DNA from: Onthophagus taurus
Lineage: Eukaryota > Arthropoda > Insecta > Coleoptera > Scarabaeidae
NCBI RefSeq assembly: GCF_036711975.1
Contig: NC_091972.1
Location: 24,743,001 to 24,807,000, forward strand
Length of the DNA: 64,000 nucleotides
Direction: 5' to 3'
Shown here piece after piece: positions 28,285 through 39,546 of the stretch; position 1 is the stretch's first letter; every line of letters starts with the position of its first letter. The notes beneath the pieces are model-generated. The model was not told the DNA's origin and searched no databases. It saw only the letters and a program-made list of their open reading frames with translations. Made by a program: the position numbers and the translations under genes.

Positions 28285-31200
28285 TCGGGGGGCGAAAGGA
28301 AGGCGCAGCCTAGCTCTCCTGGATTCCGGCTCGACAAGCAACTTCGTCAGCTCAAGAGCCGTCGCGTCTTATAAACCGCTGGGAGACACCTACGCCACCC
28401 AAGCGGACCCGAATGCCCAGCTGCCCATCCTCGGGAAGGCCGAAATCCAGTTCACCATCGGTGGACTCCAGTGCACCCAGCAGTTTTTGGTGGTTCCCCG
28501 ACTCAGCACCCCGTTTGTTTTTGGGGATCCCTGGTTCCGCGACCAAGGGGTGATCCTCGATTTCCAACGAGGCTGTTTTCACTTCGGGAAAGAGAAGAGG
28601 ACCACGATGTACTTCCGACGGGGCAGCCCCACTGCGCCACTGCCCGCTCTGGACGTCAGTACTATCCGTCACCAATTTCCGGACAAACACAAAGAGGCCT
28701 TTCTAACGACGCTTCGTGCGTTCCCCGACGTGTTTGCCGACTCCCATAAGAGTACCACAGGGGCAACTCAGCACAAACTGGAGCTCACCGAAGGAGCAAG
28801 GCCGTTTCGACTACCGCCATACCGCTGCTCCTATACCAAAAAGGAATTTATCGCCCGTGAAGTAGAGAAGATGTTGGCGGAAGGTGTCATTGAAGCCAGT
28901 CGTTCCCCGTATTCATCTCCGATCGTACTGGTGGAGAAGAAAGATGGGGCCAAGAGGTTTTGCGTCGACTACCGTCGATTAAACCAGCAAACGGTGGACG
29001 AGTCCTCAGCGTTGCCAATCATCCACGAGACGCTGCGGGACCTCAGCCAGGCTACCGTTTTTTCGAGCCTCGACCTGCGGTCCGGATATTGGCAAATCCC
29101 AATGGAGAAGGGGTCTCGACCCTTAACCGCCTTCACAACTCCCGACGGTGCCACCTACCAGTTTCGCGTCATGCCTTTCGGATTGAAGAATGCCCCGGCG
29201 ACGTTCCAGAAGTTGATGACGCAAGAAGTGCTCCCTGGATACCTCCGGAAATTCGCCCTGGTGTACCTGGATGATGTCATCGTCTACAGCAACTCCTGGG
29301 AAGAACACCTTAGACACTTACACCTGGTGTTTGAACGACTCCGGTTACACAACTTCCGGTTATCACCGGAAAAATGCCACTTGGGGGCAACAACCATCGA
29401 CTACCTGGGTCACCGGATTACACCAGGAGGAGTGGAGCCCTTACCGAACCACGTCAACTCCCTCTGCGACGCATCGAGACCGTCCAACAAGAAGCAGCTG
29501 CGATCCTTCTTGGGACTGTGTAACTGGCTACGCGGGTTTATTCCACGCTACGCCGAAGTGTTAACCCCGCTGACAGATCTCTTGCGGGGCCAGAAACAGT
29601 TTAAGTGGACAGCTGAAGCCGAGAACGCCTTTCTCGAGATTAAACAGCTACTGAGCCGCCCACTGCAACTTAGACGCCCGGACTTCACTCAACCTTTCGT
29701 GCTACAGACCGATGCCAGCGGGAAGGGAATTGCCGCGGTCCTCTACCAAGAACCGGGAAGGAAGATCATCGCATTTGCCAGCGCCAAGTTGTCTCCCACT
29801 GAGCAGCGCTACCATGCTAACGAACAGGAATGCTTGGCCGTCGTCTGGGCGATGCGATTTTTCCGACCGTACCTGGAGGACAGAAGATTCACCCTGCGCA
29901 CCGACAGTAGAGCATTGTTATGGCTTGACACCATGAAGGACCGGAACGCCAAGTTAACCCGGTGGGCGCTCCTTCTTCAGGAATATAAATTTGACGTACA
30001 ACACGTCCCGGGGGAACAGAACGAACTCCCGGACTTTTTCTCGCGCCAACCCGGGCATGAGCCAACGACCCCTGCGGGTCACACAGCTGACGTCGACCGG
30101 ATGTTTCTTCCACCATCCGCCGAACAAGAACCAAAAAACGTCCGACCCCACATCGCATGTGTCGAATTCCCTGGGCTAGCAGACGACTTAAACGACAGTC
30201 AACGACGAAATCCCCACAGCCAAAACCTGATTCGTACCCTGGACGGAATCAACGAGGCGGGTCCCGCAAACCCGGCGGAAGCTAGAGTCGCCGCCCAGTA
30301 TTTAGTGCATGATGGGCTTTTGTGGAGACGACATCCCGATGGTAACCGATTGATCGTGCCACAGGACATGCACGACCAGGTGTTGCACGCCTACCATGAC
30401 GCGTCCACCGCAGGCCATCCCGGAGCTGAGGAAACCACGAGGGTCATCCTGAGGAAATACTGGTGGCTCGGCGTAGAGGAAGACGTGGCCAGACACGTCC
30501 GGGATTGCTGGGCCTGCTCATCGCTCAAGCGGGGACCCCTACAGGAACGGGCTCCATTACGACCACGAGCGCCCACACAACCATGGGAAGTTTTGGCAGT
30601 AGACCTCATGGGCCCATACGTGAAAACACGAGATAACAACAGGTTTGTGTTCGTTGTCACCGACCTGTTCAGTCGATGGGTGGAGGCGTTTCCGGCCGCT
30701 ACCAGCAGCGCTCCGAAAATCATATATATCCTGGAGAGTGAGGTGTTTCCCCGGTATGGTTATCCAAGGGCCATTTTATCCGACAACGGGCCTCAGTTTA
30801 CCAGCGCCAACTGGGACTCCGCGCTGAGACGTTGGGGGTGCCACCACTGGACGACGCCGATATACCACCCTCAGGCCAATCCTGCGGAGAGGAGGATTCA
30901 AGAAATAAAGAAATGCATACGGATCCAACTCCAGGGCATAAATCCAACGACCTGGGATCGACACATCAATCGGGCTCTATTCAACGTTCGGTCACGGCGC
31001 AACGCGGCGACAAGAGAAACCCCCGCCGCCCTGCTGTTGGGATACGAGTTACCGCGACCTGGGGAATGGTTTCTTGAGGGCCCCGAAGATGGTCAACAGC
31101 CAGCGGCAGGACGGGCCGAGAGAAGAAGACGAGCGCACAGGAACGAGCACCGATACCGCCAGCGATACGCTGGGGCTGTACCACCACCCAGGCGGTTCCT

Positions 31201-31414
31201 GCCAAGGCAGCTCGTAATGGAGCGGGCTCATGTAGCGACGCCGTTTGGTCCTCGTTGGATAGGACCCCACATGGTTATAGAGGAGGCCGGACCTACAACG
31301 TACTGGATCCGCAGACACCAAACTGCAGAGCCCAGCAAAGTCCACATCAACGACCTACGTCTGGCTCCTCCACCACATCGACACCCACCTGCGCAGCCCG
31401 AACCAGCGCCTTGA
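28274..31414 (+). CDS. pol: Gypsy Pol: protease, RT, RNase H, integrase
   Basis: Open from 28274 with no early ATG, as expected if made by frameshift from gag. Protease active site LLDSGSTSNF near 28316. Reverse transcriptase with FCVDYRRLN and the catalytic YLDDVIV (about 29266). RNase H with LQTDASGKG. Integrase zinc finger (HDASTAGH...CWACSSLK), catalytic Asp in AVDLMGP, Asp in LSDNGPQF and Glu in PAERRIQ. It ends at 31414 with a Pro-rich tail, next to the polypurine tract. No lesion seen. Confidence 0.95.
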   Translation, partial: SRNNRGAKGRRSLALLDSGSTSNFVSSRAVASYKPLGDTYATQADPNAQLPILGKAEIQFTIGGLQCTQQFLVVPRLSTPFVFGDPWFRDQGVILDFQRGCFHFGKEKRTTMYFRRGSPTAPLPALDVSTIRHQFPDKHKEAFLTTLRAFPDVFADSHKSTTGATQHKLELTEGARPFRLPPYRCSYTKKEFIAREVEKMLAEGVIEASRSPYSSPIVLVEKKDGAKRFCVDYRRLNQQTVDESSALPIIHETLRDLSQATVFSSLDLRSGYWQIPMEKGSRPLTAFTTPDGATYQFRVMPFGLKNAPATFQKLMTQEVLPGYLRKFALVYLDDVIVYSNSWEEHLRHLHLVFERLRLHNFRLSPEKCHLGATTIDYLGHRITPGGVEPLPNHVNSLCDASRPSNKKQLRSFLGLCNWLRGFIPRYAEVLTPLTDLLRGQKQFKWTAEAENAFLEIKQLLSRPLQLRRPDFTQPFVLQTDASGKGIAAVLYQEPGRKIIAFASAKLSPTEQRYHANEQECLAVVWAMRFFRPYLEDRRFTLRTDSRALLWLDTMKDRNAKLTRWALLLQEYKFDVQHVPGEQNELPDFFSRQPGHEPTTPAGHTADVDRMFLPPSAEQEPKNVRPHIACVEFPGLADDLNDSQRRNPHSQNLIRTLDGINEAGPANPAEARVAAQYLVHDGLLWRRHPDGNRLIVPQDMHDQVLHAYHDASTAGHPGAEETTRVILRKYWWLGVEEDVARHVRDCWACSSLKRGPLQERAPLRPRAPTQPWEVLAVDLMGPYVKTRDNNRFVFVVTDLFSRWVEAFPAATSSAPKIIYILESEVFPRYGYPRAILSDNGPQFTSANWDSALRRWGCHHWTTPIYHPQANPAERRIQEIKKCIRIQLQGINPTTWDRHINRALFNVRSRRNAATRETPAALLLGYELPRPGEWFLEGPEDGQQPAAGRAERRRRAHRNEHRYRQRYAGAVPPPRRFLPRQLVMERAHVATPFGPRWIGPHMVIEEAGPTTYWIRRHQTAEPSKVHINDLRLAPPPHRHPPAQPEPAP

Positions 31415-31423
31415 GGGAGGGGG
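31413..31423 (+). promoter_or_regulatory. Gypsy polypurine tract
   Basis: GAGGGAGGGGG immediately before the 3' LTR; it overlaps the pol stop codon. Confidence 0.85.
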
Positions 31424-31764
31424 TGTCACCAAGTACGAATTGAGCGCCGTTCGATCTGCTTGGCCATTGGTCGTCAACCCGACCTACGGATCGGACGGTC
31501 GCCAACCAACCACAACGCCCGGTTGATAGAGTTTTACCCAAGGGCGCCTATTTAAGGCGGCCGGGTTTCCATCAGCGGTGAATTCCAACCGAACTCCGAA
31601 GCGACAACAAGCCAGCACTTCAACCGCCAATTCGAAGACGACCCCTTTCGTCTAAAAAAAAAAACCTTTGAGGGTTTTTTTTTGTACATATTTTTGTAAA
31701 TAAATTATTTCGTTTTATTCAACAACTGTTGTTTCTTCTTCGGCGCAATCCATCCCCCGTAACA
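31424..31764 (+). repeat. Gypsy 3' LTR (341 bp)
   Basis: Same as the 5' LTR except that it lacks 55 bp of the GCGACAAC-type repeats and has a few single-base changes (for example CTTGGCC for CTTGCCC). Confidence 0.95.
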
Positions 31765-34700
31765 ATACTACATATCTCCAATTTTCAACACATGTTTTTT
31801 CCAAAATACGAGCAATTCGATTTCCTACAAAGACTTGTAATTTCGAATGATCCATAGCCAACCATCCCAAAACTACACTAGAATCAGTCCAACAGACTAT
31901 TCGCGATATGTCCAATCCTAAGGCTACATTTACTTTGATTATTAAATCAGAGAGTAACAATGCGCCCAATAACTCTAACCGCGGTACTGTAACTCTCTTC
32001 AACGGCGCAACCCGAGATTTTGCGCAAACCAATTGAACTGAAATATTTTTATGCGATTCAAATGAACGTAGGTATACGCAAGCACCATACGCTTGAGTTG
32101 ATGCGTCCGAAAAGCCATGTATTTCGATGATTTTTGATTGTTTTAATGAAATACAACGCGGTATTCGTACGGAATTCAGGCAAGACAGCTTGTCGCGAAA
32201 CTTTAGCCAACTGGTGTACAAGCTGTTAGGTAATGGTTCATCCCAATCTAGACCGGTTTGCCAGATTTTTTGTAGTATGATTTTTGCTTTAATTATAACA
32301 GGACATAGTAATCCGAGTGGGTCAAAAATTTGCGCGATGTCGGAAAGAATAGCTCTTTTTGTTAACGAATTATCCGAGTTTATCTTTATTCTGTAATGAA
32401 ATTCATCTTCGGTAGAATTCCACAATAAACCTAGAGTACGGGTATTCTCATTTCGACCAAGATCAACTGACTCTGAACTATTACTTTCTGTAAATTCTTG
32501 CAAAAGTTGTGGGTCGTTTGACGTCCATTTGGCTAATTGAAATCCGCTTTTTTCAAGATTGCTCTGAACCTCGCGAATGATATAACTAAGTTCATCTAGA
32601 GAGTTTGCTCCAGTCAATAGATCGTCGACATAAAAGTGGTTACCAATAACGTTTGCTACAACCGGATCGGAGCATTCCAAGCTTATTTGTTTTAGGCAAC
32701 GCGTGGCTAAATAACTAGCTGATGCTGGACCGTATGTCACAGTTAATAATTCGTATGTGTCTATTGGAAGTTCAGAAGAATCACGCCAAAGAATTCGCTG
32801 AAGTTTTGTCTGTTCGGGATTTATTAAACACGCCCGATACATTTTTCTAATATCTGCAGCCATTACGTAAATATATTTACGATATCTGATTAAAGCGCTG
32901 AACAAATCAGGCTGTAAATTAGGACCAACTATTTGTAAATCATTAAGGGAATACCCAGTAGTTGTTGAGCAAGAACCATCGAAAACAACTCGCAATCTGG
33001 TAGTAGTGCTAGATTCGTTTATAACCCCGTGATGTGGTAAATAATAATGCAAATCAGCTGATGTTTTGCAATTTATCTTACGCATGTGCTTTAATTCGAG
33101 ATATTCGTGCATGAACCTTTTATATTGTTCACCAAACTCAGGAAGTCTTTTGAATTTGCGCTCCATACTTAATAATCTACGTTCCGCGCTTTTGTGGGAC
33201 TCACCCAATCGTTCTATGCTTTCTTTAAAAGGAATTGTTACAGTAAATCGGCCATCAGGTGCGCGATATGTCGTTTTGTTGAAATGTTCTGCACAAATCA
33301 TTGCTACATTTGACATTGGAGCTTGAGTTTGTACCGCTTCGATTTCCCAAAAGCGTTCTAATTGTTGACATAATATTGACGAGAAACTCTTATCATTCAC
33401 GTCAGAAGTAACCGAGAGTTTAGAAAAATTGCAATGTGAGGTCAATTTTGCGCTTGCGGAAACTACAGGCCCTGAAATAACCCAACCGAAACGCGTATTT
33501 TGCATTATTGGACCAGTAGGAAGCTTAACTTGACCGACGCACAATAATTCCCAAAAATAATCTGCTCCAATCAACATATCTATTTTGTCTGGTTTGTTAA
33601 ACGATGGATCTGCTAGTCGAAGATTAGTTGGAATTTGTAGATCATTCGCGTTTACTACGAAATTTGGCAAATCACTCGTGATTTCCCCAATGACAAGACA
33701 ACGAAGTTTCAGCGAAAAATCAGTATAACGAGAATAAATTTGTATCAAACACGAACTATTAATTGTAGATTGTAACTGATTTATACCTGCGACATTAACA
33801 TGTGTTTCTCTTTCACTTAATCCTAGCCGTTGACGAGTTTCCGACGAAATAAAACTGCTTTGGCTACCCGGATCTAAAAGTGCTCGAATCAAATATTTTC
33901 GGTTATGTTTGTTATAGGCATGAATTATGATTGTGGAAAGTAAGACGTTTGAATACGCGTTTGTATTAGATGCAAAATGTATGTTGTGAGCCTGCGTAGT
34001 CGTTGATGACTGTGAGGGCGGTTCTGGTCGATTATATTCTAAATGAAGTAATGTGTGATGTCTAGCTTTACATTTTTTACAAGAACTTGAGCGACATTGC
34101 TGAAGATAATGACCGGTTCTAAGACAATTGATGCAAAGTTTTAAACGTTTAACCTGATCAATTCGTCCTTGTACGGAAAGTTTTGCGAAATTTGGGCAAT
34201 CTTGTATGTAATGTTCGCCTTTACAAATTGCACAGACTCTAACGTTTGATTCATTCGCCACTATAAATGATTTCGTACGCGCGTTTGTCTTTGATTTTGA
34301 AGCTATTGGTTGCTTTACTTCTATGTGATCGAGTGTTTCTAATAGATCCGCACGATTTTTTAATAGTTCTAGTAAATCTTCCAATTCGGGACCTTTTAAT
34401 GAAACTTTATGTTGTTCCCATTCACGGTTAGAGCCACTGTCTAATTTAGTTGTAGCTAAATAAATAATAATCGTGTCCCAGTTCTCCGTAGGCTCTTTTA
34501 AAGCAGCTAAAGCGCGCATGTGTTTACGAATATCATCAATAAATTTTCGAATTAAATGTGCTTTTTCTAAAGCAATTTTTTCTATATCAAATAATGATTT
34601 AAGATGAATTTGAATTAAAATTCGCGAATTATTATAACGTGTACATAATAAATCCCAAGCAACGTCATAATTTATTTGAGTTATTTCTAAGCTTGATATT

Positions 34701-35221
34701 ACTTCACGAGCGGACCCGGATAATGCGGATATCAGATAATGAAATTTTTGAATATTGTTTATAGCGTTGTTGTTATGTATTAACGATTCGAATATATCGC
34801 GAAATTCCAACCAGGTTTCATATTCGCCTTTAAATTTCGGTAAGTCGATTACCGGGAGTCGCACACTCTGATCCGGAGTAGGACTCGCTACAAATAATGA
34901 ATCGCTACACATGGTTTTGTTCGAAAGTAGGCGCTTGACTTTCGCGGTGCTAGAGTAAAATGACCCTTCAAATGTTTCTCGTTCGTCATCCTGCGTCTCA
35001 CTATCGACGCCCAACACATCAATTTCATATTGAACATCCTCAAATTCATCTATTATTTTAATTGCGCGATCATAACGATTTTGTAATTCTAATAATAATA
35101 ACTCATGATCTTTTTCGCCATCCGTGATATCAGATTCAAATTTATTAATAAATTTAACAAAATTCGTTAGTTTTGCTTTTATAACCCCCCGCTTTCTAAT
35201 TAAATTATCTAGTTGACTCAT
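31765..35221 (-). pseudogene. gag-pol: BEL/Pao gag-pol, N-terminal part
   Basis: From ATG 35221, about 1,150 codons reach the Gypsy insertion. Order: Gag (helical, DUF1759-type), three Cys/His knuckles near residues 330-395 (CAICKGEHYIQDC, CINCLRTGHYLQQC, CKKCKARHH), aspartic protease (ALLDPGSQSSF, about residue 447), reverse transcriptase (FYVDDLLTGA, about residue 864) and RNase H (HGFSDASTQAYGA, about residue 1040). The frame is open; it is interrupted only by Gypsy. The apparent stop at 31715 belongs to the Gypsy LTR. Confidence 0.95.
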
Positions 35222-35375
35222 TTTGCATGCAAATAAAAACTTGGTTCAGATCGAAAACGATAGGGAAAGATAGGAAATTGGAAAAAAAGGAAAGGGACTC
35301 ACAACACAATAATGGCGGCGGCGTCGCGTTCAATTCGGCTTGGCGATTTTTCAATAATTCTTAAATTTCTTCAAA

Positions 35376-35392
35376 TCCGGCTTGAAGGACCA
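35376..35392 (-). promoter_or_regulatory. BEL primer-binding site
   Basis: On - it reads TGGTCCTTCAAGCCGGA, four bases inside the 5' LTR. From memory this matches the 3' end of insect tRNA-Tyr with one mismatch. Confidence 0.7.
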
Positions 35393-35396
35393 TTTA

Positions 35397-35628
35397 TGTT
35401 TTTGATTTTATCTGGTTCGCGCTGGTTAACACGAATTCTTTTAGTTTTTGATTTATTCGATGTTTATTAATTATTTATCTTAGACGATGAATACGGCGTG
35501 ATGCCAGCGAAACGAGATTTTTGCTACTCACTCATTTTTTTTTATTGGTTTGTATCGACGAACACTAAATTTTCAAAGCAATAGGCAACCCAAGTTGCAG
35601 GTAACAATAATTCTAATTAATCTAAACA
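35397..35628 (-). repeat. BEL 5' LTR
   Basis: 232-bp partner of 24885-25116; differences are single bases (for example GAGATTTTT for GAATTTTTT near 35515). Confidence 0.95.
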
Positions 35629-36477
35629 CTTTTTGAAGCGTCATAATCTCTTTTATGTACATTCGAACGTTGTAAGATATCTTTGTAATTTCTCGCATCT
35701 GGTAAAGTAAATTTACCCGGTTTATTTTTGAATAACAACTCGTATAACCCCGGTGTTCCTGTATACGTAAATTCACCCACCAAAATGTTTTTCCCGTCAA
35801 ACGTTATTGGTTGATTTGCGATATACAATCCATCGGTAAGTGCACGAACACCGTAAGTTTGATCGAACTCGTTATTTACATCTACTATTAAACCCGTAAC
35901 ATAGGTACGTGGTAAGGGGTCCAGCTGTCCTAAAGCTTCTCGAATAACTGTCTGTTCCATCATTCCCTCCATATTCTCTTTCATGCGCGCCAACTGCTCC
36001 CTAGCGTCCCGCTCGTAGACATCTAAAGATGTGTCTGACTCACGAACAGAAAACTCGACCCTCGAACACCTCTTCGTCGCTGAGAAATTGCGGACTCCGT
36101 GCGAGTTCCGGTGAAACATCCATGCTAGCTCCCGGTTTAATGGGTGTTGACGTAACTCTACGTTTAGGTTTCACTCTAGGAGTTTCCAGTTTAAGTCCTT
36201 TAGAAGGTTTCTGCAAGTCAGCCAGTAAGGCTGAGATATCTGGTGACTGCTCCTTTTTCGGGGTAAATAAATCACGTTTTATCCCGAATTTATTGTCGAG
36301 CGCTAATAAATTGACAGTTTGTAATTTTTTGGAAATATCTCTCAGAGGTTCTTTCAGTGGAGCGAGTTGAGCTTCGGCAATGGACTGCTTCTGTTTTATA
36401 TCTCCTTTCAAAGTGCGTATTTTATGTTTAACATCTTCTCGCGCAGCTATTAACTGTTGTGCAACATTATGATTCAT
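35629..36477 (-). pseudogene. DUF8207-like gene, 5' part (Polinton C)
   Basis: ATG 36477 begins a coiled-coil N-terminus (AAREDVKHKIRTLKGDIKQK), then a Ser/Pro/Lys linker. The frame shifts near 36050 (after EEVFEG) and continues through GQLDPLPRTYVTGL, YTGTPGLYELLF and NYKDIL to the BEL insertion at 35628. Two independent lesions, frameshift and insertion, therefore hit this gene. Confidence 0.88.
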
Positions 36478-36540
36478 AGTTCAACGTGATAGTGTAATGA
36501 TCGCACAGAGACTGAGCATGCAGTCGTAAAGTCAATGGTT

Positions 36541-37242
36541 TTACAGTATAATGTACTCATCGAAACCTTTCCGATAGCGTCCGTTATTTTTATCGCAATC
36601 TAAATCAATAACTAATATACCGTGCGGTGTATCCCAACAAGTTCGACAAATTCTGACAAAATCATCCCACATAATGTCCCCTAGCAAATGATCGTTGTAA
36701 ATATGTTTCAAGTTAGTGAGATCTTGTTTAAATAAAACTAAAAGGTTGCAATTGTCACGTAAAAGCTGCTTGGAAATGGCGCTATAACTTTGAGCGAGTA
36801 AAAAAGTATCAACGTTTCTATGACGACCGTATGAAAAATATTCCTTGATAATCTGTTGCTCTGTAGGAGCAATATCATCAAAAATAATAATTGAATATTC
36901 TTTCACCTTTGACGGTGGTAGAAATCGTCCGACATCTGAGTATGCATAATAGCCGCAAGAGCGGATAGGTTTAAGTAATTGTCGTAGAAATTCGTATTTG
37001 ATTTGTTAGAGTGAATTAGAGCACAAATATACATTCAAAAAGCGCAACTCGTTGAGAGCTGTCAATAAAGTTAACATTACGTTTGTTTTTCCGGCACCTG
37101 AAGAACCAATTATCAAACCACGTTTACATTCCCCACCAAATAATTCGCTATGTCGTTTAAATCTATTTGCAGCGAAGTCGTTATGAAGATTACAGATTGG
37201 TAGTGTTAAAGGTTGGCTAACAAACTTAACGTCTTCAACCAT
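36541..37242 (-). pseudogene. ATP: FtsK/HerA-type packaging ATPase (Polinton C)
   Basis: 233 codons from ATG 37242, broken by one in-frame TAA at 37003-37005 right after the CSNSL block, where copy B has a Tyr codon. Walker A GSSGAGKT near residue 48, Walker B SIIIFDD near residue 117, then conserved FSYGRH, LLAQSYSA and HGILVIDLDC blocks. It is the packaging motor in the Polinton scheme. It lies upstream of the DUF8207-like gene, 63 bp apart, same strand. Confidence 0.93.
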
Positions 37243-37768
37243 GCTGACGGGTGATACTTGAACGGGAGATTAACAAGAAATGAAGTCGTAGTAGAAAACA
37301 ATGTTTATTTTATCATAAAATGTGGCATACAAAAAATTTCAGCAGATTATTTATTATCATTGTTTCAAAATAATGGTTTACAACACTTTAACTATATAAA
37401 CTGTTAACATTGAGTTTGAAAGTTATTTAAAGCGTGCGTAATATTACACAATATTTATTTTACAATAAGACGTGGTATACATAAATTCGCAAAATTATTT
37501 ATTATCATGATTTCAAAAGTATCTGTATGGTTGATGTAGTAGAACCACCAGTGGGTTATTCACATACAGATGTTATGTGATTAAACAAAATAAAGCAGTG
37601 TAAGTCACAGTACAATTTACACTACTTAGTATTAAATTAACAATAAGTAGATACGGTAAATATTCAAATAAATAATTAATAATACATATTAACAAAAGCA
37701 TGGGAGCGGAACGATTTTCAGTATCATACAAGGATGGTGTACAAATTTGAAAAACCACCTACAACATA
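37243..37768. other. Gene-free spacer with an imperfect duplication
   Basis: AT-rich. Two related stretches of about 80 bp (about 37300-37380 and 37448-37530) share TTTATTTTA...GTGG(C/T)ATAC and ATTATTTATTATCAT blocks. No coding frame is supported. It may be 3' UTR plus upstream region of the ATPase. Confidence 0.5.
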
Positions 37769-38353
37769 TTAGTTGCTGAGAAATCCCTCCGACAATTCCT
37801 CAGTACTTTGATCCTCCTCAAGTTGTGGTTTAAAACAGACTCGAAACAAAGACACACGACAACACATCGCACACCAATATTTTTTATTTAAAATAATAGT
37901 CTGCAATCGTTCAGAAGATGCATACTTTATTTTCGAGCGCAATTTCACACGACAATCCAGTTGTAAAACGTTCGTTATACTAATATGGTGTAGGCGGCGT
38001 CGACAACGATAGCAAAGGTTGCCCAAATGTGATTCATAAAAAACATACCTTGCTTGATACTGAAGACCCACTCCGAAAGTTGAACTCCAATCAACCGGAG
38101 AACCGTGGAACAACTTATGTACGGTGCCTTGCGACATTTTCTTTCCAAAGCGTTCCACGGTGGGGAAGCAAACCTCCCCAAGATTGATTCGATCGCCCTT
38201 TCGGGATATTCGACGCCAGAAGCATATGTCCCAGCTGTACATTACGTTTAGTAGTAGAATCTTTGGTAAAACATCTACTAACCGCAACGTACGGTCTTTA
38301 CGGGAAATCGTCGAATTAACGCTCTCCATAGCCAACTCCTGCAACGTTAACAC
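37769..38353 (-). CDS. Cys-rich protein of unknown function (Polinton C)
   Basis: 194-residue open frame between the Pro-rich gene and ATPase. It contains Cys/His clusters LCYRCRRRLHH and WCAMCCR that could bind zinc, and a basic middle; no signal peptide or membrane segment is evident. The composition is unusual and I recognise no family. It occupies the place of the PPPY gene in Polinton B but shows no PPxY. It could be real or part of a spliced gene; there is no second copy in the window to test conservation. Confidence 0.45.
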   Translation of the reverse strand: MLTLQELAMESVNSTISRKDRTLRLVDVLPKILLLNVMYSWDICFWRRISRKGDRINLGEVCFPTVERFGKKMSQGTVHKLFHGSPVDWSSTFGVGLQYQARYVFYESHLGNLCYRCRRRLHHISITNVLQLDCRVKLRSKIKYASSERLQTIILNKKYWCAMCCRVSLFRVCFKPQLEEDQSTEELSEGFLSN

Positions 38354-38398
38354 TGCAATAGAGAAAAAAACTGAACGAGCTTCAAAAAAAAAACGCTA

Positions 38399-39470
38399 TT
38401 AACCGTTGTCAGGCAGCAGCCTGAGAAGGGACTTATACAGGTAAATTTTGGTGTTGTACATGTTAAGGATGTTTGAAGAAGCAGCAAAACAGACGGTGGG
38501 ATTCTGGATTACTGCATCCAACGCGTTCACGAAGTGTCGCTTATGATGTTCCAAAGTCGTCATTTTGGTTTGCAATTGAGGTTTCAAGCCCAAGATGAAA
38601 AAATCCTCTTGGGACAAAAGACTGCTTGCCAAGTTGGTTGTTGAATGCAGAAACGCATCAACCCATGGGTCGGGATGTGCGGTATTTACAGCTGGAAGAT
38701 TTTGCCTCTGCAGGATACTAGGGATAGGTAAAGGTGGTGGGAACACCACATTTTGTGGTGGGATAGTTGTGATAGGTGGCGGGCTGTCACGGATGTCGAT
38801 GGTCACCTCTGGCGGAGATGAATCTACAGGAGTCTTGTGAAGCAGGAGAAGGGTTTGGGTGGGTAGTTTGTTTCACGCAACCCCTTGACAACAAGTTGAC
38901 GCGTTTTTTTATACGGCGGGATGTGTACCGTATGGGTCCACTCGAGAAGACAGGCGAAACACATATCCTATCGGAGGGTTGGGATACGTCTTCCGTCGCT
39001 GGTACAGACGGTGCCGCAAGCACCTGGTTTTCAGCAGGTGCTTGACTTGTGACATCTGTATGTACAATATCTGAAAGTGGTTGTACCACGTCGGCCTGAT
39101 TGGTAGCAGGTTCAGGTGGCACAACAACTTCCTGATATGTTCCTTCTTCTCGTATCTCCATACTGATGCGAGTTAAGCCGTAGGACAACAAGGTTGGACT
39201 GGTGGTAACAATCGCACCATTGTCGTTCCCTGGCTGTGACCGGAGCTCATTCATTATTTGCTCGTACAGTGGTGGGTCTGTTGTGAAATCCTGCATGGTA
39301 CGGCTCAAACCGTCAAAGTTGCCGCTGCAATATAATGGTAACGACGGTAGGCTTGACTCAACAACATTCGTACTGTCGTTATTGCGTGGCAGCACGGCAA
39401 CCAGTGGGTCGGTCATACCATCGGTATTATCGCTTGCACGAGCGTGGCTGTTACCAATTAAGTTAAGCAT
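38399..39470 (-). pseudogene. Pro/Ser/Thr-rich Polinton protein, frameshifted
   Basis: Starts at ATG 39470, directly after the tandem leader units. The first frame (to 38787) is rich in Ser, Thr, Pro and Val with few hydrophobic blocks. The frame changes near 38835-38850, and the second frame carries a Pro-rich stretch (DSPPPITTIPP, FPPPLPIPS) and a helical C-terminal region ending LLRLLPDNG at 38399. No family is recognised. Position and leader suggest a late structural gene, equivalent in place to 12077-13046 of Polinton B. Confidence 0.6.
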
Positions 39471-39546
39471 AATGGGAAAGACTTCAAGGAATCAAAAGGG
39501 TTACAAAAAATTTGGATTATTTTATTAAAATTATACGTTCGCTCAT

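Larger units (their letters stand above)
26885..31764 (+). mobile_element. Ty3/Gypsy LTR retrotransposon, apparently intact
   Basis: 4,880 bp with LTRs at 26885-27280 and 31424-31764 and the 4-bp TSD ATAC (26881-26884, 31765-31768). It is inserted in the BEL pol gene. Gag and pol are both open, the LTRs differ by only a few bases outside one repeat-length change, and it is much more GC-rich than its surroundings. All this points to a recent arrival from a different base-composition background. Confidence 0.96.
24885..35628 (-). mobile_element. BEL/Pao LTR retrotransposon, split by Gypsy
   Basis: LTRs of 232 bp at both ends (TG...CA on both strands), nearly identical, flanked by the 5-bp TSD CTTTT (24880-24884, 35629-35633). 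Transcription runs on -, so the 5' LTR is 35397-35628. A tRNA-type primer site and a polypurine tract are in place. It has a single gag-pol frame, interrupted only by the Gypsy element at 26885-31764. Without Gypsy it is about 5.9 kb, a normal BEL length. Confidence 0.95.

Noticed and set aside
27649..31541. Many open frames opposite or out of frame with Gypsy gag-pol
   Set aside because: Expected in GC-rich sequence; the + strand frames carry all the conserved domains.
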